Positions 43,232-53,900 are shown, counted from the stretch's first letter. The stretch is 64,000 nucleotides of DNA from Blautia hominis (GCA_002270465.1 NQOF01000001.1:1242501-1306500); one strand, 5' to 3'. The notes: generated from the letters alone by a model not told the origin. Numbers and translations: made by a program.

Positions 43232-44623
43232 TTACTTTTTCTTTACTTCTTTCTGGAAATCAAAACATTCCTGTGCCACCACATTACTCAGCACCAAAAG
43301 GCAGATCAGGTTTGGGATTGCCATCAATCCGTTCATGGTATCTGAGAAATCCCATACGATCTGCAGTGTCCTGGTAGCACCCACAAATGTGATAAAGGAG
43401 AACAGTACCCTGTAAATCCTGTTCATCTTAGTGGAGCGGACCAGAAATTCCAAAGATTTCTCCCCATAGTATTCCCAACCCAGAATTGTGGAGAAGGCAA
43501 ACAGCATGATCCCGATGGAAACCAGGTAACTTCCCATAGGACCCAGGGCGCTCTCAAAAGCTTTTATGGTCAGGTTTACGCCTGTCACCAATTCTCCGGA
43601 AGCATCCTTCATACCCAGCACACCGGAGGATGCAATGACAAGACCTGTGACGGAACAGACCACCAGCGTATCGAAAAAAGTTCCCGTCATATTGATGTAG
43701 CCCTGTCTGGAGGGATAATCGGTCTTAGCTGCCGCTGCCGCAATAGGAGCTGAGCCGAGGCCTGCCTCATTGGAGAACACACCTCTGGCAACACCCCAGC
43801 GCATGGCAGATGACATGGTAGCTATGATATTTCCGCCAACACCGCCGGCTACTGCCTTTACGGAAAACGCCATGCCGAATATCTGGCCCAGACCGTCCGG
43901 TATATGTTTTGCATTGATAATGATAACGCCCACTCCGCAGGCGAAATACAGCACTGCCATAAAAGGCACAACCTTCTCACAAACTTTTCCTATGCTCTTG
44001 ATCCCGCCCACAAGAACTACCAGTGCCAGGGTCGTTATCACAACGCCTGTGACAATATTGGGGATTTTAAAGGTACTGTTCAGTGCATCCGCAATGGAGT
44101 TGGCCTGTGTCATATTACCGATTCCAAAGGATGCAAGAACCGCAAAGACTGCAAAAAGTGTTGCCAGCACAGCCCCCACTTTTTTGTTACGGAACCCATT
44201 TTTCATGGCATACATGGGGCCGCCCACCATCTCGCCGTCCGCGTTCATCTCCCTGTATTTTACAGCCAGAACGCTCTCCGCATATTTGGTGGAGAGTCCA
44301 AAGAGAGCGGAGATCCACATCCAGACGATCGCCCCGGGACCTCCCATGACCATTGCGGTTGCCACACCTACGATGTTTCCCGTACCTATGGTTGCAGCCA
44401 ATGCAGTCATCAGGGACTGAAACGGGGTGATATCGCCCTCTCTGTTTCCCATACTGTCTTTTTCAGGGTCTTTGAATATTGATTTCAGAGCAAAGCCCAA
44501 ATTACGCCACGGCAGGAATTTCAAATGAAAGGTAAGAAAAACACCTGTCCCCACCAGCAGAATGAGCATAAAGGGCCCCCACACAAAATCGTTCACCGTC
44601 TTCAGTATTCCAGCAAAATCCAT
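43232..44623 (-). CDS. Alanine/glycine:cation symporter (AGCS family)
   Basis: A 463-residue sodium- or proton-coupled alanine/glycine symporter with about 10-11 membrane helices. Family signatures are present: ALAATIGTGNIVGVATAMVM (about residues 73-92), GGPGAIVWMWISALFG, GGPMYAMKNGF and FSNEAGLGSAPIAAAAAKTD. The length is typical. GGGAGG precedes the ATG. A TTTACA/TATGAT promoter and a long leader hairpin lie upstream. Confidence 0.95.
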   Translation of the reverse strand: MDFAGILKTVNDFVWGPFMLILLVGTGVFLTFHLKFLPWRNLGFALKSIFKDPEKDSMGNREGDITPFQSLMTALAATIGTGNIVGVATAMVMGGPGAIVWMWISALFGLSTKYAESVLAVKYREMNADGEMVGGPMYAMKNGFRNKKVGAVLATLFAVFAVLASFGIGNMTQANSIADALNSTFKIPNIVTGVVITTLALVVLVGGIKSIGKVCEKVVPFMAVLYFACGVGVIIINAKHIPDGLGQIFGMAFSVKAVAGGVGGNIIATMSSAMRWGVARGVFSNEAGLGSAPIAAAAAKTDYPSRQGYINMTGTFFDTLVVCSVTGLVIASSGVLGMKDASGELVTGVNLTIKAFESALGPMGSYLVSIGIMLFAFSTILGWEYYGEKSLEFLVRSTKMNRIYRVLFSFITFVGATRTLQIVWDFSDTMNGLMAIPNLICLLVLSNVVAQECFDFQKEVKKK

Positions 44624-44646
44624 ACATTTCCTCCCTCACCTGCAGC

Positions 44647-44699
44647 AACGCAGAAAGGGACAGACTACCCAACCGTCTGCCCCTTTGTTCCACTGCGTT
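44647..44699 (-). promoter_or_regulatory. Long leader hairpin of the symporter gene
   Basis: On the minus strand AACGCAG pairs with CTGCGTT, then after a 6-nt bulge AAAGGG and CAGAC pair with CCCTTT and GTCTG around a 9-nt loop. It lies between the promoter and the ribosome binding site; no T run follows, so it is not a terminator. It may stabilise the mRNA or bind a regulator. Confidence 0.5.
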
Positions 44700-44728
44700 A
44701 TTGCATTAACGTTTTATTCTTTCTCCAT

Positions 44729-44757
44729 ATCATACCATGGGAGGAGGGTTTTGTAAA
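44729..44757 (-). promoter_or_regulatory. Promoter of the alanine/glycine symporter
   Basis: TTTACA (44752-44757) and TATGAT (44729-44734) with 17-bp spacing, 106 bp before the start codon. Confidence 0.65.
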
Positions 44758-44947
44758 TCTGAAATCATTGCATCCAGCCCATCATGAAACGATATTTAAT
44801 GGCTGGATATGTAACGGTTCAGCTTGTCTGAACTGTTACTCTGAAGTAACAACATGACAAGCAAGACTCGCAGCTCACCGAACCAATCACACCACCGGGC
44901 TTCAATTATTCATGTTCATGGTACAATTCTTGGCTGTAAGTTTTTAA

Positions 44948-46654
44948 TCATTCCCTCTTACTGCCTATAAGCACATTTTTTCCATGGAACGCAAATCCGT
45001 ACTTCCGGATTCTATCCTGCGGTATTCCTCTTGCTATTAAATATGCCGAGTACTCTTTCAATTCAATTTGATCTAATGCCGATTGAACGGTATCGTTCAA
45101 AGTTTTCTCATCATTTACATCCTGTACCTTAAATTCCATTATAATCGCATCATCCGTATGCTCCTTCGGTTCCAACATCACATCATATCTGCCAAAACCG
45201 CTTTCCCGATTTGACGCAACCGTATAACGATCCTCCAATTCCACAATTAATCCAAGCACAAAACCATGATAGAATCGTTCCGGTTCACTTTCTGCGGAAG
45301 GTTTTTTTCCTGTGTCAAAAAAACTGAATGTTGTTATGGACACTCTGTTCATATATACATTCATGGCCTTTATATCATCCTGCAGCATGGCTTTTATAAA
45401 GTCATTATAATTTGATGCCGATGAAGCAAACCAATCACGGACTAATCCCCGAAACATAATCATTACTTCCAGATTTGTTATCTCCAGTTCATACAGTTGT
45501 CTCCAATCCATCATAAAATCCTTCTGGATCAGGCATTTTCTCACCTTAAGATAACCACTGGCGAGCAGCAGACTCCAAATAGCACTCTCGTCAATATTAA
45601 GCTGCTCATACACGATCTGTTCATTGATTTCAGTGGTAATACTCTCTCCGGATAATAGTATTTCAAAAGTTTCTTTTATTTGCCTGCTCCCCTGGCGTAT
45701 TAAGTTTCCTGCCAGGTTATTACTGCTTGTATTAGTCCAGTAAGGACCTACCTCACCTTTATCAAGGAAATTAATGATTGACCAGGGATCATAAATCCCC
45801 TGCACCTTTCCGAAAGAAAACCCATCATACCATAGTCTTACCTCTTCTTTCATATCCGTTAAACCATATGTTCTTAATGATTCAAATACTTCATCTTCTG
45901 TAAAGCCAAAACAATCTGCATATTCATTGGATGTAGCCGTTATCACCTTTAAATTGTTGAGGTCAGAAAAAATCGACTCCTTGCTAATACGAGTGATTCC
46001 TGTCATAATTGCACGTTCCAGATACGGATTATTTTTAAAAGTTGCATTAAATAAATTTCTGGTAAAAAAAGTCAAATCTTCCCAGTAACCGCTAACATAA
46101 GATTCCTGCATTGGGGTGTCATATTCATCCAGAAGTATAATCACCTTTTTGTGGTAATACTTATATAGATAACTTGACAATCTCCTAATTGATATGCTGA
46201 TCTCAAAGTCTTCCATATCTGACGATATACTGTGGAAATACTCTTTTTCCCTCTCATTTAATATATTCCCATCCGCTAAATAATCGTGTTTATTGTACTG
46301 GTCAACTATAAGCTCACCAATTTTTTTACGAGCCTGCGTATAAGAAGTTTCTTTTATATCCGAAAAGCTCAGCGCTATAACTGGATAAGTTCCCTGAAGA
46401 GAGCGGTATTCCTGCTCTTTCCAAATATCCATATCTTGGAATAGGTCACTGCGTCCTTTAAATTCTAATGAAAAAAACTGTGCAGTCATGCTCATTGTGA
46501 GCGTTTTCCCGAAACGGCGTGGTCTGGCAATCAGGGTCACTTTGTCGCCACTTTCCCACCATTCCTTTATAAATCTTGTCTTGTCAATATAAAATAATCC
46601 ATTTGTTATCAGTTCATCGTACTCCTGATATCCGATAGAAATTCTTTTTATCAC
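44948..46654 (-). CDS. AAA-ATPase-like / PD-(D/E)XK nuclease-like protein (copy 2)
   Basis: A 568-residue paralogue of the 7185-8810 protein: DKTRFIKEWW then P-loop RPRRFGKTLTMS (about residues 44-55), Walker-B-like IILLDEYDTPMQ (near 173), and a C-terminal PD-(D/E)XK core (GFGRYDVMLEP ... AIIMEFKVQ ... ALDQIELKEY). The start is GTG with AAGGAAT eight bases upstream. AT-rich compared with its flanks. The two copies are clearly diverged. Function unknown. Confidence 0.82.
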   Translation of the reverse strand: MIKRISIGYQEYDELITNGLFYIDKTRFIKEWWESGDKVTLIARPRRFGKTLTMSMTAQFFSLEFKGRSDLFQDMDIWKEQEYRSLQGTYPVIALSFSDIKETSYTQARKKIGELIVDQYNKHDYLADGNILNEREKEYFHSISSDMEDFEISISIRRLSSYLYKYYHKKVIILLDEYDTPMQESYVSGYWEDLTFFTRNLFNATFKNNPYLERAIMTGITRISKESIFSDLNNLKVITATSNEYADCFGFTEDEVFESLRTYGLTDMKEEVRLWYDGFSFGKVQGIYDPWSIINFLDKGEVGPYWTNTSSNNLAGNLIRQGSRQIKETFEILLSGESITTEINEQIVYEQLNIDESAIWSLLLASGYLKVRKCLIQKDFMMDWRQLYELEITNLEVMIMFRGLVRDWFASSASNYNDFIKAMLQDDIKAMNVYMNRVSITTFSFFDTGKKPSAESEPERFYHGFVLGLIVELEDRYTVASNRESGFGRYDVMLEPKEHTDDAIIMEFKVQDVNDEKTLNDTVQSALDQIELKEYSAYLIARGIPQDRIRKYGFAFHGKNVLIGSKRE

Positions 46655-46997
46655 AGATTTATTCCTTTCCAGTTGGTTTTATGGCTAATTCTTGTTATTA
46701 TATCTGCAATCTTTGATTAGAGTGTGTTTGAAAATTGCTTTCGGCAAGATGTGCGTCACACTTTGTGGGAGATTTGACCTCGATGAGGGAGGCGTAGCGG
46801 GCTACGTTGACCGAATTGGGGGCAAATATACCGCGAAGTGGGGCGTGCGGATTGTCGGAATGGATTTTCAAACACACTCTAGTACAACCAGAAAATCCAC
46901 TTCTCCTGCGTTACCAGGCAGTAGTATGGCTGTAATCTTACTGCTCTTTTCTTCCACCGCTTTTTGACCCAGGCAGTGCCCACCTCCGCATCTCCCC
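46655..46997. other. Gene-free stretch holding a MITE
   Basis: Apart from the upstream region of the GTG-started AAA/PD-(D/E)XK gene and the 160-bp MITE at 46720-46879, nothing is recognised. An open frame through the MITE is a by-product of its sequence. Confidence 0.7.
46720..46879. mobile_element. 160-bp MITE with 16-bp inverted repeats and TA target site
   Basis: GAGTGTGTTTGAAAAT (46720-46735) and ATTTTCAAACACACTC (46864-46879) are perfect 16-bp terminal inverted repeats, each flanked by TA (46718-46719; 46880-46881). TA duplication is the hallmark of IS630/Tc1-mariner transposases. The subterminal parts are also imperfectly complementary and an inner GCGTAGC / GCTACGT hairpin is present. 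No transposase gene: it would be mobilised in trans. Confidence 0.85.
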
Positions 46998-49900
46998 CTA
47001 CACAATTAATTCCTTCTGCATATCCACCGAATAGATATACCTTTCAGACACCTTCCTACCCGTCATCCGCTCCAAAGCCTCTGTATAGTAATCAAGCTGA
47101 ACCCTATATTTTTCAACCAGATCACTGCCATTTCTGCGCCGTACCCTGTCTGTTTTGTAGTCTACCAATATGATCCTGCCCTCCTCATAGAAAAAGGCAT
47201 CAATGATCCCCTGTACCAAAACGCTCTCATCCCCAGCATACTCTTCTCGCAGCCGGTCGGCAGAAATCCCCATGACAAAAGGCTGTTCCCGATAAAGCAT
47301 TCCTGCGGCCTGGGCTTTTGCCATGCGTTTTCCAATAGAAGAAACAGCAAACTGATACACATCGCGGGGCGAAACTGTACGCCGGACCTCCCTGTCTATC
47401 CTGTGCCCGGATTCCAGAGATGCAAGCTGTTCCTCCACTTCCTGAACGGAACCGGCCTTTGAAAAGTCAAGGCATTCAAATACTCTGTGGTATGCGGTAC
47501 CTCTTCCGGCTCCGGTCAGGCCCTCCTCCCGTTTCTCGATAAATGAAGGGATGTATGGAACCACCTCTTCCTCCTCATACCAGTCAGTGCTCTCCTCATC
47601 TTCCATGTGCAGCCGCTTTAACTCGGAAACCGTAACCTTTGCAGGGATCTTTTCCCGGTCCGGGTATGGATAAGTGTAGGTAAAGCATTCCTCTATCTGC
47701 TCCTTTGCATCCTTATCCCAGCTTTCGTTGGTGTCAAATCCCAGGATCTCCTGTTTTTTCATCATCTGTATCATCCTGGTCTCCGCCTCTTCCAGGGTAA
47801 GCTTTGCAGGCGAGATTACCTGCACACGGAAGCCCGCCTCATGGTTATGGAGGGGATTCAGCGCGTATGGACGTTTTTCATAGGAGAGATATACCCGGTC
47901 CATACAGCGGTGCCTTGCAAGGGCGGGAAAGATCCAGTCCAGATAACAGCGGGCTTTCACAAGCCTGCCGTAGGATATCCTGCGCTCCTCCTGCTTTTTA
48001 AGAGGCTCCAGAGCTGTCAGCCGCTTCTCCAGCCTGGAGGTACAGCCTGTGAGAATCAGTTTTTCTTTTGCGCGGGTCAGCGCCACGTAGAGAATACGCA
48101 GCTCCTCCCCCAGATTCTCGATCTGTATCTGACGCTGTACCGCCTTTTTTAAGAGGGTTGGTGTTTTTGTGCGGTATTTGGCATCCACCCAGTCTGCGCC
48201 CACACCTAGATCGGGATGCATGACCAGGGATGCCCTGGCATCCTGCTGGTTGAACTGTTTTCCCAGGCCGGAGACAAATACAACAGGAAATTCCAGACCT
48301 TTGCTCTTGTGGATACTCATGATCTTCACTGTATCCTCATTTTCGGAAAGGATGTTGGCCTCCCCAAAATCCACCTGGTATTTCTGCAGATTTTCTATAT
48401 ACCGTACAAAGTTGAACAGGCCCCGGTAACTGGTGCTCTCATAGTCTCTGGCCTTCTGAAGCAGCATGAGCAGGTTTGCTTTCTGCTGTTCCCCGGAAGC
48501 ACCTGCCTGGATATAGTCAAAAAGTCCTGTTCTGTCGTAAATCTCCCAAAGCAGCTCATGCATGGGTGTGTAGGGAACTTTCTTTCGGATACTTCTGTAC
48601 AATTCCAGGAATCTGTGTGCCTTTTCTCCAATCTTTCTGTCCTCTGCATCCTCACATTCATGGAGTGTTTCCGCTGCCAGAAGTGCCTGATACATCCCTG
48701 ATATTTCTTTCTCTTTGCCTGCACATTTCACACGCGCAAGCTCCTCCATGGAAAACCCGCCGGGCAGGTTGTGAATGGCTCCCGTAAAAGGGATGTCCTG
48801 CAAGGGATTGTCCAGGATCCGCAGGTAGTTTAACACAGTCATGACCTCTGACGCGGAAAAATACCCGGTCTTTGTGGTCACACTGGCCGGAATCCCTTGG
48901 GCGTTCAGGACACGTTTAAAGGTCTCCGACCAGCCGGACAGTGTCCTTAAGAGTATCACGCAGTCACTGAATCTAGCGGGACGGTACTTCCCTGTAGCCT
49001 TGTCAAGAACAGGATAGGAACCCACAATTTCCTGAATCTTACCCGCAACAGCCCTGGCTTCCAGCTCCTGCACGTTTTCACCGGATTCCATGACCTTCCA
49101 TTCTTCCTCATCCGTCTCCACCAGAAGCAGTTCCGTGTCCTTCCACATGCTTTCGTCCGTCATAGGCAGCGTCAGTCCCCGTTCCTGATGCTCTGCCTCG
49201 TCTGTCTCCGCCAACGACAATTCTGTGCTTTTCCATTGGGTCCCGTCCGTCTTAGACAGCGTCAGTCCCCGGTCCTGATGCTCTGCCTCGTCCGTCTCCG
49301 CCAACGGCAGTTCTGTGCTTTTCCATTGGGTCCCGTCCGTCTTAAGCAGCGGTGTTTCCGTGTCCTCATCCCGTCCGGCCAGGCTCGCTGACCGGAGGCG
49401 GCTGTTCTCCTCTTTTCCATACGGGGGAAAGGATGCCCCGGGATACAGGGCCGCCGCTTCGTCATACTCTACTTTTCCCAGGGCCTCCCCCATGATCTGG
49501 TAGAAGAGAAAATTCACGCCGTCCAGCACTTCTTTCCTGCTTCGGAAATTTTTGTGCAGGTCTATTCTCAGGCAGTCGCCGCCTGCTGTGGAATAGGTCT
49601 TGAACTTCTCCATAAACAGATCCGGCCTTGCAAGACGGAAACGGTAAATGCTCTGTTTCACATCCCCCACCATGAAAATATTGTTGCTTCCATCCTCCAT
49701 TTTAGAAACGGCGTTCAATAGCTTTTCCTGGACAAAGTTACTGTCCTGGTACTCATCTATCATGACCTCAGCAAACCTCCCGGCAAGCTCTTTGGCCGCC
49801 TGGGTCCTCCTGTCTCCCTCTTGGGAGTGATCTACTAAGATCTTCAAAGCAAAATGCTCCAAATCCGGGAAATCCAGAATATTTTTCTCTCTTTTTTTCT

Positions 49901-50951
49901 CTGCATAGGCCTGCGTAAACTGCAGTGTCAGGTCGATCAGCACACGCACGGGGCCTCCGGCCATCTGCACGTACCGGGCAGCCGCATCCAGGGAGAGAGA
50001 AAAATACTGCTCCCTCAGCTCCCCCAGCAAATCCTTTACCTGCTGCCGCAGATTTTTCGTCAGTTCCTTTGCCTCCTCAGATACCTGCGGGTCTTTCTTG
50101 GCTGAAAGCCTGGCAAAAGCAAGACCAGAAAACAATTTCTGCCATTCCTCAAAGGAATCTGTCTCGAGCAGCTTCTGTATAAAGGTCCTGTCAGACTGCA
50201 GTGCATTTTCATAATAGTAAGGGCCGCCCTCCCCCATGGCCGTGTCCAGAGCCGCGTCTGCCAGACTCATGGCTTCCTGCAGACTCTTTTGGATATCCTC
50301 TTTTATCATCTGCATCCACCCGGCCTGCTCCAGTTCCTCTTTGGAAGAGATATGGTAAGCCTCCTTACAGGATAATAGCCACTCCTCCGGATACGGATAG
50401 CTGACGGAAAAGGTGTAGAGCCGCTTTATCATGTCCTCAATCCCCTCATCCGTCTTGCCGGTGGAAAAACATTCCACAAACTGCAGAAACTCCGGCTCTT
50501 TCCTGCCGTACGCGTCATCCAGCACCTGCGCTGCCACATCCCCCTGCATCAGGCGCAGCTCTCCTTCCTCCGCCATCCGGTAGGATGGGTCCAGGTCGAT
50601 CAGATGGAAATAATTCTTTACCACATAAGAACAAAAACTGTCAATGGTGGTGATCTGTGCGTGGTGAAGCAGGGTGCTCTGTTTCTGCAGATGTTCATTG
50701 TCCTCATCCTCTGCAAGCTTTTTCTCAATTGCCAGACGGATCCGCTCCCGCATCTCCCCTGCTGCCGCCCGCGTAAATGTCACGATCAGCAGTCTGTCAA
50801 TATCCACCGGATGCACCGGGTCTGTGATCATGGTTATAATACGCTCCACCAGCACTGCCGTCTTGCCGCTCCCTGCTGCTGCACTGACCAGTATGTTGCA
50901 TCCCCTGGCATCAATGACCCTTTGCTGCTCTGTTGTCCACATCACTCCCAT
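46998..50951 (-). CDS. addA: AddA helicase-nuclease subunit
   Basis: A 1317-residue UvrD-like helicase plus RecB-family nuclease, part of the AddAB complex that resects double-strand ends for recombination. Walker A AAAGSGKTAVLVERI is at residues 23-37; motif II VMIDEYQDSNFVQEKLL and GDVKQSIYRFRLARPDLF follow, then LRILYVALTRAKEKL and the nuclease motif ILVDYKTDRVRR near the C-terminus. It is about 80-90 residues longer than most clostridial AddA proteins. The excess is accounted for by three tandem 30-residue repeats at about residues 534-624. The start has GGAGG upstream; it follows addB by two bases. Confidence 0.95.
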   Translation of the reverse strand: MGVMWTTEQQRVIDARGCNILVSAAAGSGKTAVLVERIITMITDPVHPVDIDRLLIVTFTRAAAGEMRERIRLAIEKKLAEDEDNEHLQKQSTLLHHAQITTIDSFCSYVVKNYFHLIDLDPSYRMAEEGELRLMQGDVAAQVLDDAYGRKEPEFLQFVECFSTGKTDEGIEDMIKRLYTFSVSYPYPEEWLLSCKEAYHISSKEELEQAGWMQMIKEDIQKSLQEAMSLADAALDTAMGEGGPYYYENALQSDRTFIQKLLETDSFEEWQKLFSGLAFARLSAKKDPQVSEEAKELTKNLRQQVKDLLGELREQYFSLSLDAAARYVQMAGGPVRVLIDLTLQFTQAYAEKKREKNILDFPDLEHFALKILVDHSQEGDRRTQAAKELAGRFAEVMIDEYQDSNFVQEKLLNAVSKMEDGSNNIFMVGDVKQSIYRFRLARPDLFMEKFKTYSTAGGDCLRIDLHKNFRSRKEVLDGVNFLFYQIMGEALGKVEYDEAAALYPGASFPPYGKEENSRLRSASLAGRDEDTETPLLKTDGTQWKSTELPLAETDEAEHQDRGLTLSKTDGTQWKSTELSLAETDEAEHQERGLTLPMTDESMWKDTELLLVETDEEEWKVMESGENVQELEARAVAGKIQEIVGSYPVLDKATGKYRPARFSDCVILLRTLSGWSETFKRVLNAQGIPASVTTKTGYFSASEVMTVLNYLRILDNPLQDIPFTGAIHNLPGGFSMEELARVKCAGKEKEISGMYQALLAAETLHECEDAEDRKIGEKAHRFLELYRSIRKKVPYTPMHELLWEIYDRTGLFDYIQAGASGEQQKANLLMLLQKARDYESTSYRGLFNFVRYIENLQKYQVDFGEANILSENEDTVKIMSIHKSKGLEFPVVFVSGLGKQFNQQDARASLVMHPDLGVGADWVDAKYRTKTPTLLKKAVQRQIQIENLGEELRILYVALTRAKEKLILTGCTSRLEKRLTALEPLKKQEERRISYGRLVKARCYLDWIFPALARHRCMDRVYLSYEKRPYALNPLHNHEAGFRVQVISPAKLTLEEAETRMIQMMKKQEILGFDTNESWDKDAKEQIEECFTYTYPYPDREKIPAKVTVSELKRLHMEDEESTDWYEEEEVVPYIPSFIEKREEGLTGAGRGTAYHRVFECLDFSKAGSVQEVEEQLASLESGHRIDREVRRTVSPRDVYQFAVSSIGKRMAKAQAAGMLYREQPFVMGISADRLREEYAGDESVLVQGIIDAFFYEEGRIILVDYKTDRVRRRNGSDLVEKYRVQLDYYTEALERMTGRKVSERYIYSVDMQKELIV
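49078..49349 (-). repeat. 90-bp tandem repeat inside addA
   Basis: Three consecutive in-frame units of 90 bp (boundaries near 49347, 49257 and 49167). Units 1 and 2 are nearly identical (KTDGTQWKSTEL, AETDEAEHQ); unit 3 is diverged (MTDESMWKDTEL, VETDEEEW). They encode an acidic, Thr/Glu-rich, probably disordered insertion between helicase motifs. Confidence 0.92.
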
Positions 50952-50953
50952 AC

Positions 50954-53900
50954 TTACACCTCCTTGTCCACAGGGTCCCCGGACTTTTCCCCGTCTTTCA
51001 TCTTATTCCATATTTCCTCCGGTTTCAGAGGGTTCAGCCGCCGGTAGCGGTATCCCGCCACTTTTTCATCAAATCCGCAGGCCCCTTTATAGGGGCAATA
51101 CTGGCAGGCATTCCGTTTTCCCATCTCATAGGGCAGAGTCTCTGCCTCCCCCGCCAGGATCCTGCGGCCGATCTCCCTCATCTTCTGGTTTACATAATTC
51201 GATATTAGATGAAACTGCTCTGGACTGACCGCGCTGGAATTTCGTGACAGGCTTCCGTCCTTATTGATGGTCACCGGGACACTCAGGGAGGCAGCACCGT
51301 TCTCCCTCAGATTTACATCCAGTTTTTCCAGCACGCCTCTGTCTGAGGAAGCCAGGCCGTTCATGCGCAGTTCCTTCAGAATACGACGGTTCAGCGCCTC
51401 CGGGTCTTCCTCCTCCACCTTTTCCACCACAGGGTCCTTGATATTGTAATAAAAGATCCCTGCAGGCTCCACCTTTTTATCGGGATTGTTCCTCTGCTCC
51501 AATTCCAGAGCCGCATTCATATACAGCACAAGCTGAAGCTGAAGGCCATGATACAGCGCCAGCAGATCAAAAGAAGTATTTCCTGATTTATAGTCAATGA
51601 CCTTCACCAGGATCTTATCCTCCTCCACACAGGTATCCACGCGGTCAATCCTCCCCAGAAGCTTCATCTTCTCCTCTTCTGACAATGTGATGTTAATGCT
51701 CTCCAGGGAATCCGCCATGGCAAAGGAGACCTCAAAACGGCTTGGCGTGAAGGCTCCCTGCTCCATCTGGCTGGTCAATGCCCAGATGGTCCGCTTCATC
51801 ATCCGTTTTACCCGGCTGACCATGTATTCATTTCTGGCACTGCTTTTCAGTATGGTATTTCCATAGTAAGAGACTACTTCCTCCACACAGGCATTTGCCA
51901 TCTCATCCATCTGTTCCTCGTCAAGGTCTGTCCAGGGAATGCCGCTCTCATGCATTTTCTTTGCAAACCGCTCCAGGCCGCTGTGCAGTACATTTCCCAT
52001 ATCCATGGGACTGAATTCATATCTGGCCCGCTCTTTTAACTCCAGCCCGTAAGCCAGAAAATGGGCACAGGCACACTGGGCAAACAGTTCCAGACGTGTA
52101 GCACTGTTCTCCAGGGTCGTACCGTAGAGGGCCTTTGCCACACTTCTTCCGATCTCGTCCTCAGGGTTGATCCGAAATGCGCCTTCCACCATGTTCTGCA
52201 TGGTCTGCTGCCATATTTCCTGCTTCTGGTACCAGGAAAACAGCTCCTTCCAGAGAGGGGACATCTCCTTATCAAGGATCTCCTTGAAGCCCTGCGCCAG
52301 ATATTCCAGGGCACTCTGGGGATTTTCCACCTTCCAGGCAGAATCTTCGGATGGGCGTTCTAAAACAAGAGCCGGAAACAGCTTCTGCACCGCGCCGATC
52401 AGGAAAGACTGGGTCATGGGTTCTCCTCCATCGTCAGCCCTGCTGTACGACAGATACAGTTTGTCCGAAGGCTTTGTCATATTCAGATACAGATAGAACC
52501 GCTGTGTATACAGATTTTCCCGGTAGGTAGGAGCCAGCGTAACCGTGGAGTCTTTTAAATCCTCCCGGTTCAGATCCGACAGGATCTTTCCCGCAGCGTC
52601 CTCTCTTGGGATCTTCCCGTCATTGACGCCCACAAAGAATAACACCTTTATGTCTTTCAGCCTTGTCCTCTCCATATCCCCCACCAGCACCTGGTCCGAG
52701 TTTGGAGGGATGATACCGATCTTCACTTCGGAGAGACCGGCCTCCAGCAGCTCTTTGAATTCCCGGAGGCTCACTTTCTCCTCCCCCAGAACCTCTGCCA
52801 TCTTGTCAAACAGGTCCATGACCATGGGATAAATCTGACTATACTCCTTGGCCCTGTCCATGGCGTTCTCCGAAGCGAAGTCCTTCCCGCTCCTGTCAAG
52901 CTTTTCCTGGATACCGCATGCGGTGATGAACCCATAAAACGCAGACACGCGCTCTAAGACGGTTCCTTTTCTGGTCTTCATCTGCTCTGTAAAAGGGGTC
53001 AGGATCTCCATGAGCTGTTTTCGGATTTTGTTGATCTCCACAACCTCCTCCGGCTTTTCTCCCCGGTAGTGGAGCACCCACTCCTCCTGCCATTTGCCAA
53101 AGCCCCGGATCCCCATGCCCAGCACATAGTTCTCCAGCCTGTCCATATCCTGCCCCTGCAAGTCCAAAAGCCCGCAGCGCAGCAGCCTGAAAACACTCTC
53201 GTAGCTGTAATTTTCCAAGAGCATGTCCACAGCCGAACGCAGAAATTCCACAAAGGGGTTCATGAACACAGACTTCTTCTGGTCAATAAAACAGGGGATA
53301 TCAAACTTTAAAAAAGCTCTTGCCGCATGGTCCGCATAGGTTTCCATATCCCCGGTGATGACCGCAAAATCCCGGCATCTGTACCCTTCTTTCCGCATCA
53401 GGCGGCGTATGAAAAGGGCAGTCTCCTCCATCTCCTGTGCCGGATTTCTGCTCTCCCGGATGTGGACCGCCTGCTGCTCTTTCGTATAGATCTCCTTTTT
53501 AAACCGGAACAAGTTCTGTTCCAAAAACTCCATGGGTTCATTGCCAACAAACCTTCCGTTTCCCTTTACCCAGGTCTCCTCTACCTGACTTCCTGCTGCC
53601 CTGGCAAATTTACATAACTTTGACACCGTCTCCCTGCTCAGATGAAAAAGATGATGGGGGCTTCCCTGGCGGTAAGCGTCCAGGCGTTCATCCATAGTAA
53701 CGGTCACATACATAGTTTCACACAGGGGAAGGACCTTTTCCAGCAGTTGAAGCTGAATGGGGGTAAATCCGGTGTAGCCGTCCAGCACTATCACACATCC
53801 CGATAATTTTTCAGACTGTCCGGCCACACGTCCCAGAACCTCCAGCACTTCTTCCTGGGTAATAAAGTTTCCCTCCAGGTAATCAAAAAATCCCCGGTAC

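Larger units (their letters stand above)
44624..44947. other. Gene-free stretch with alsT-type promoter and several hairpins
   Basis: Contains the symporter leader hairpin (44647-44699), its promoter (44729-44757), an ATCCAGCC / GGCTGGAT hairpin (44773-44808) and two mutually exclusive stems around 44811-44862. No ORF. The distal hairpins lie downstream of the AAA/PD-(D/E)XK gene. Confidence 0.6.

Noticed and set aside
46692-46967. 91-codon plus-strand frame
   Set aside because: It runs through both ends of the MITE and has no ribosome binding site or recognisable domain.
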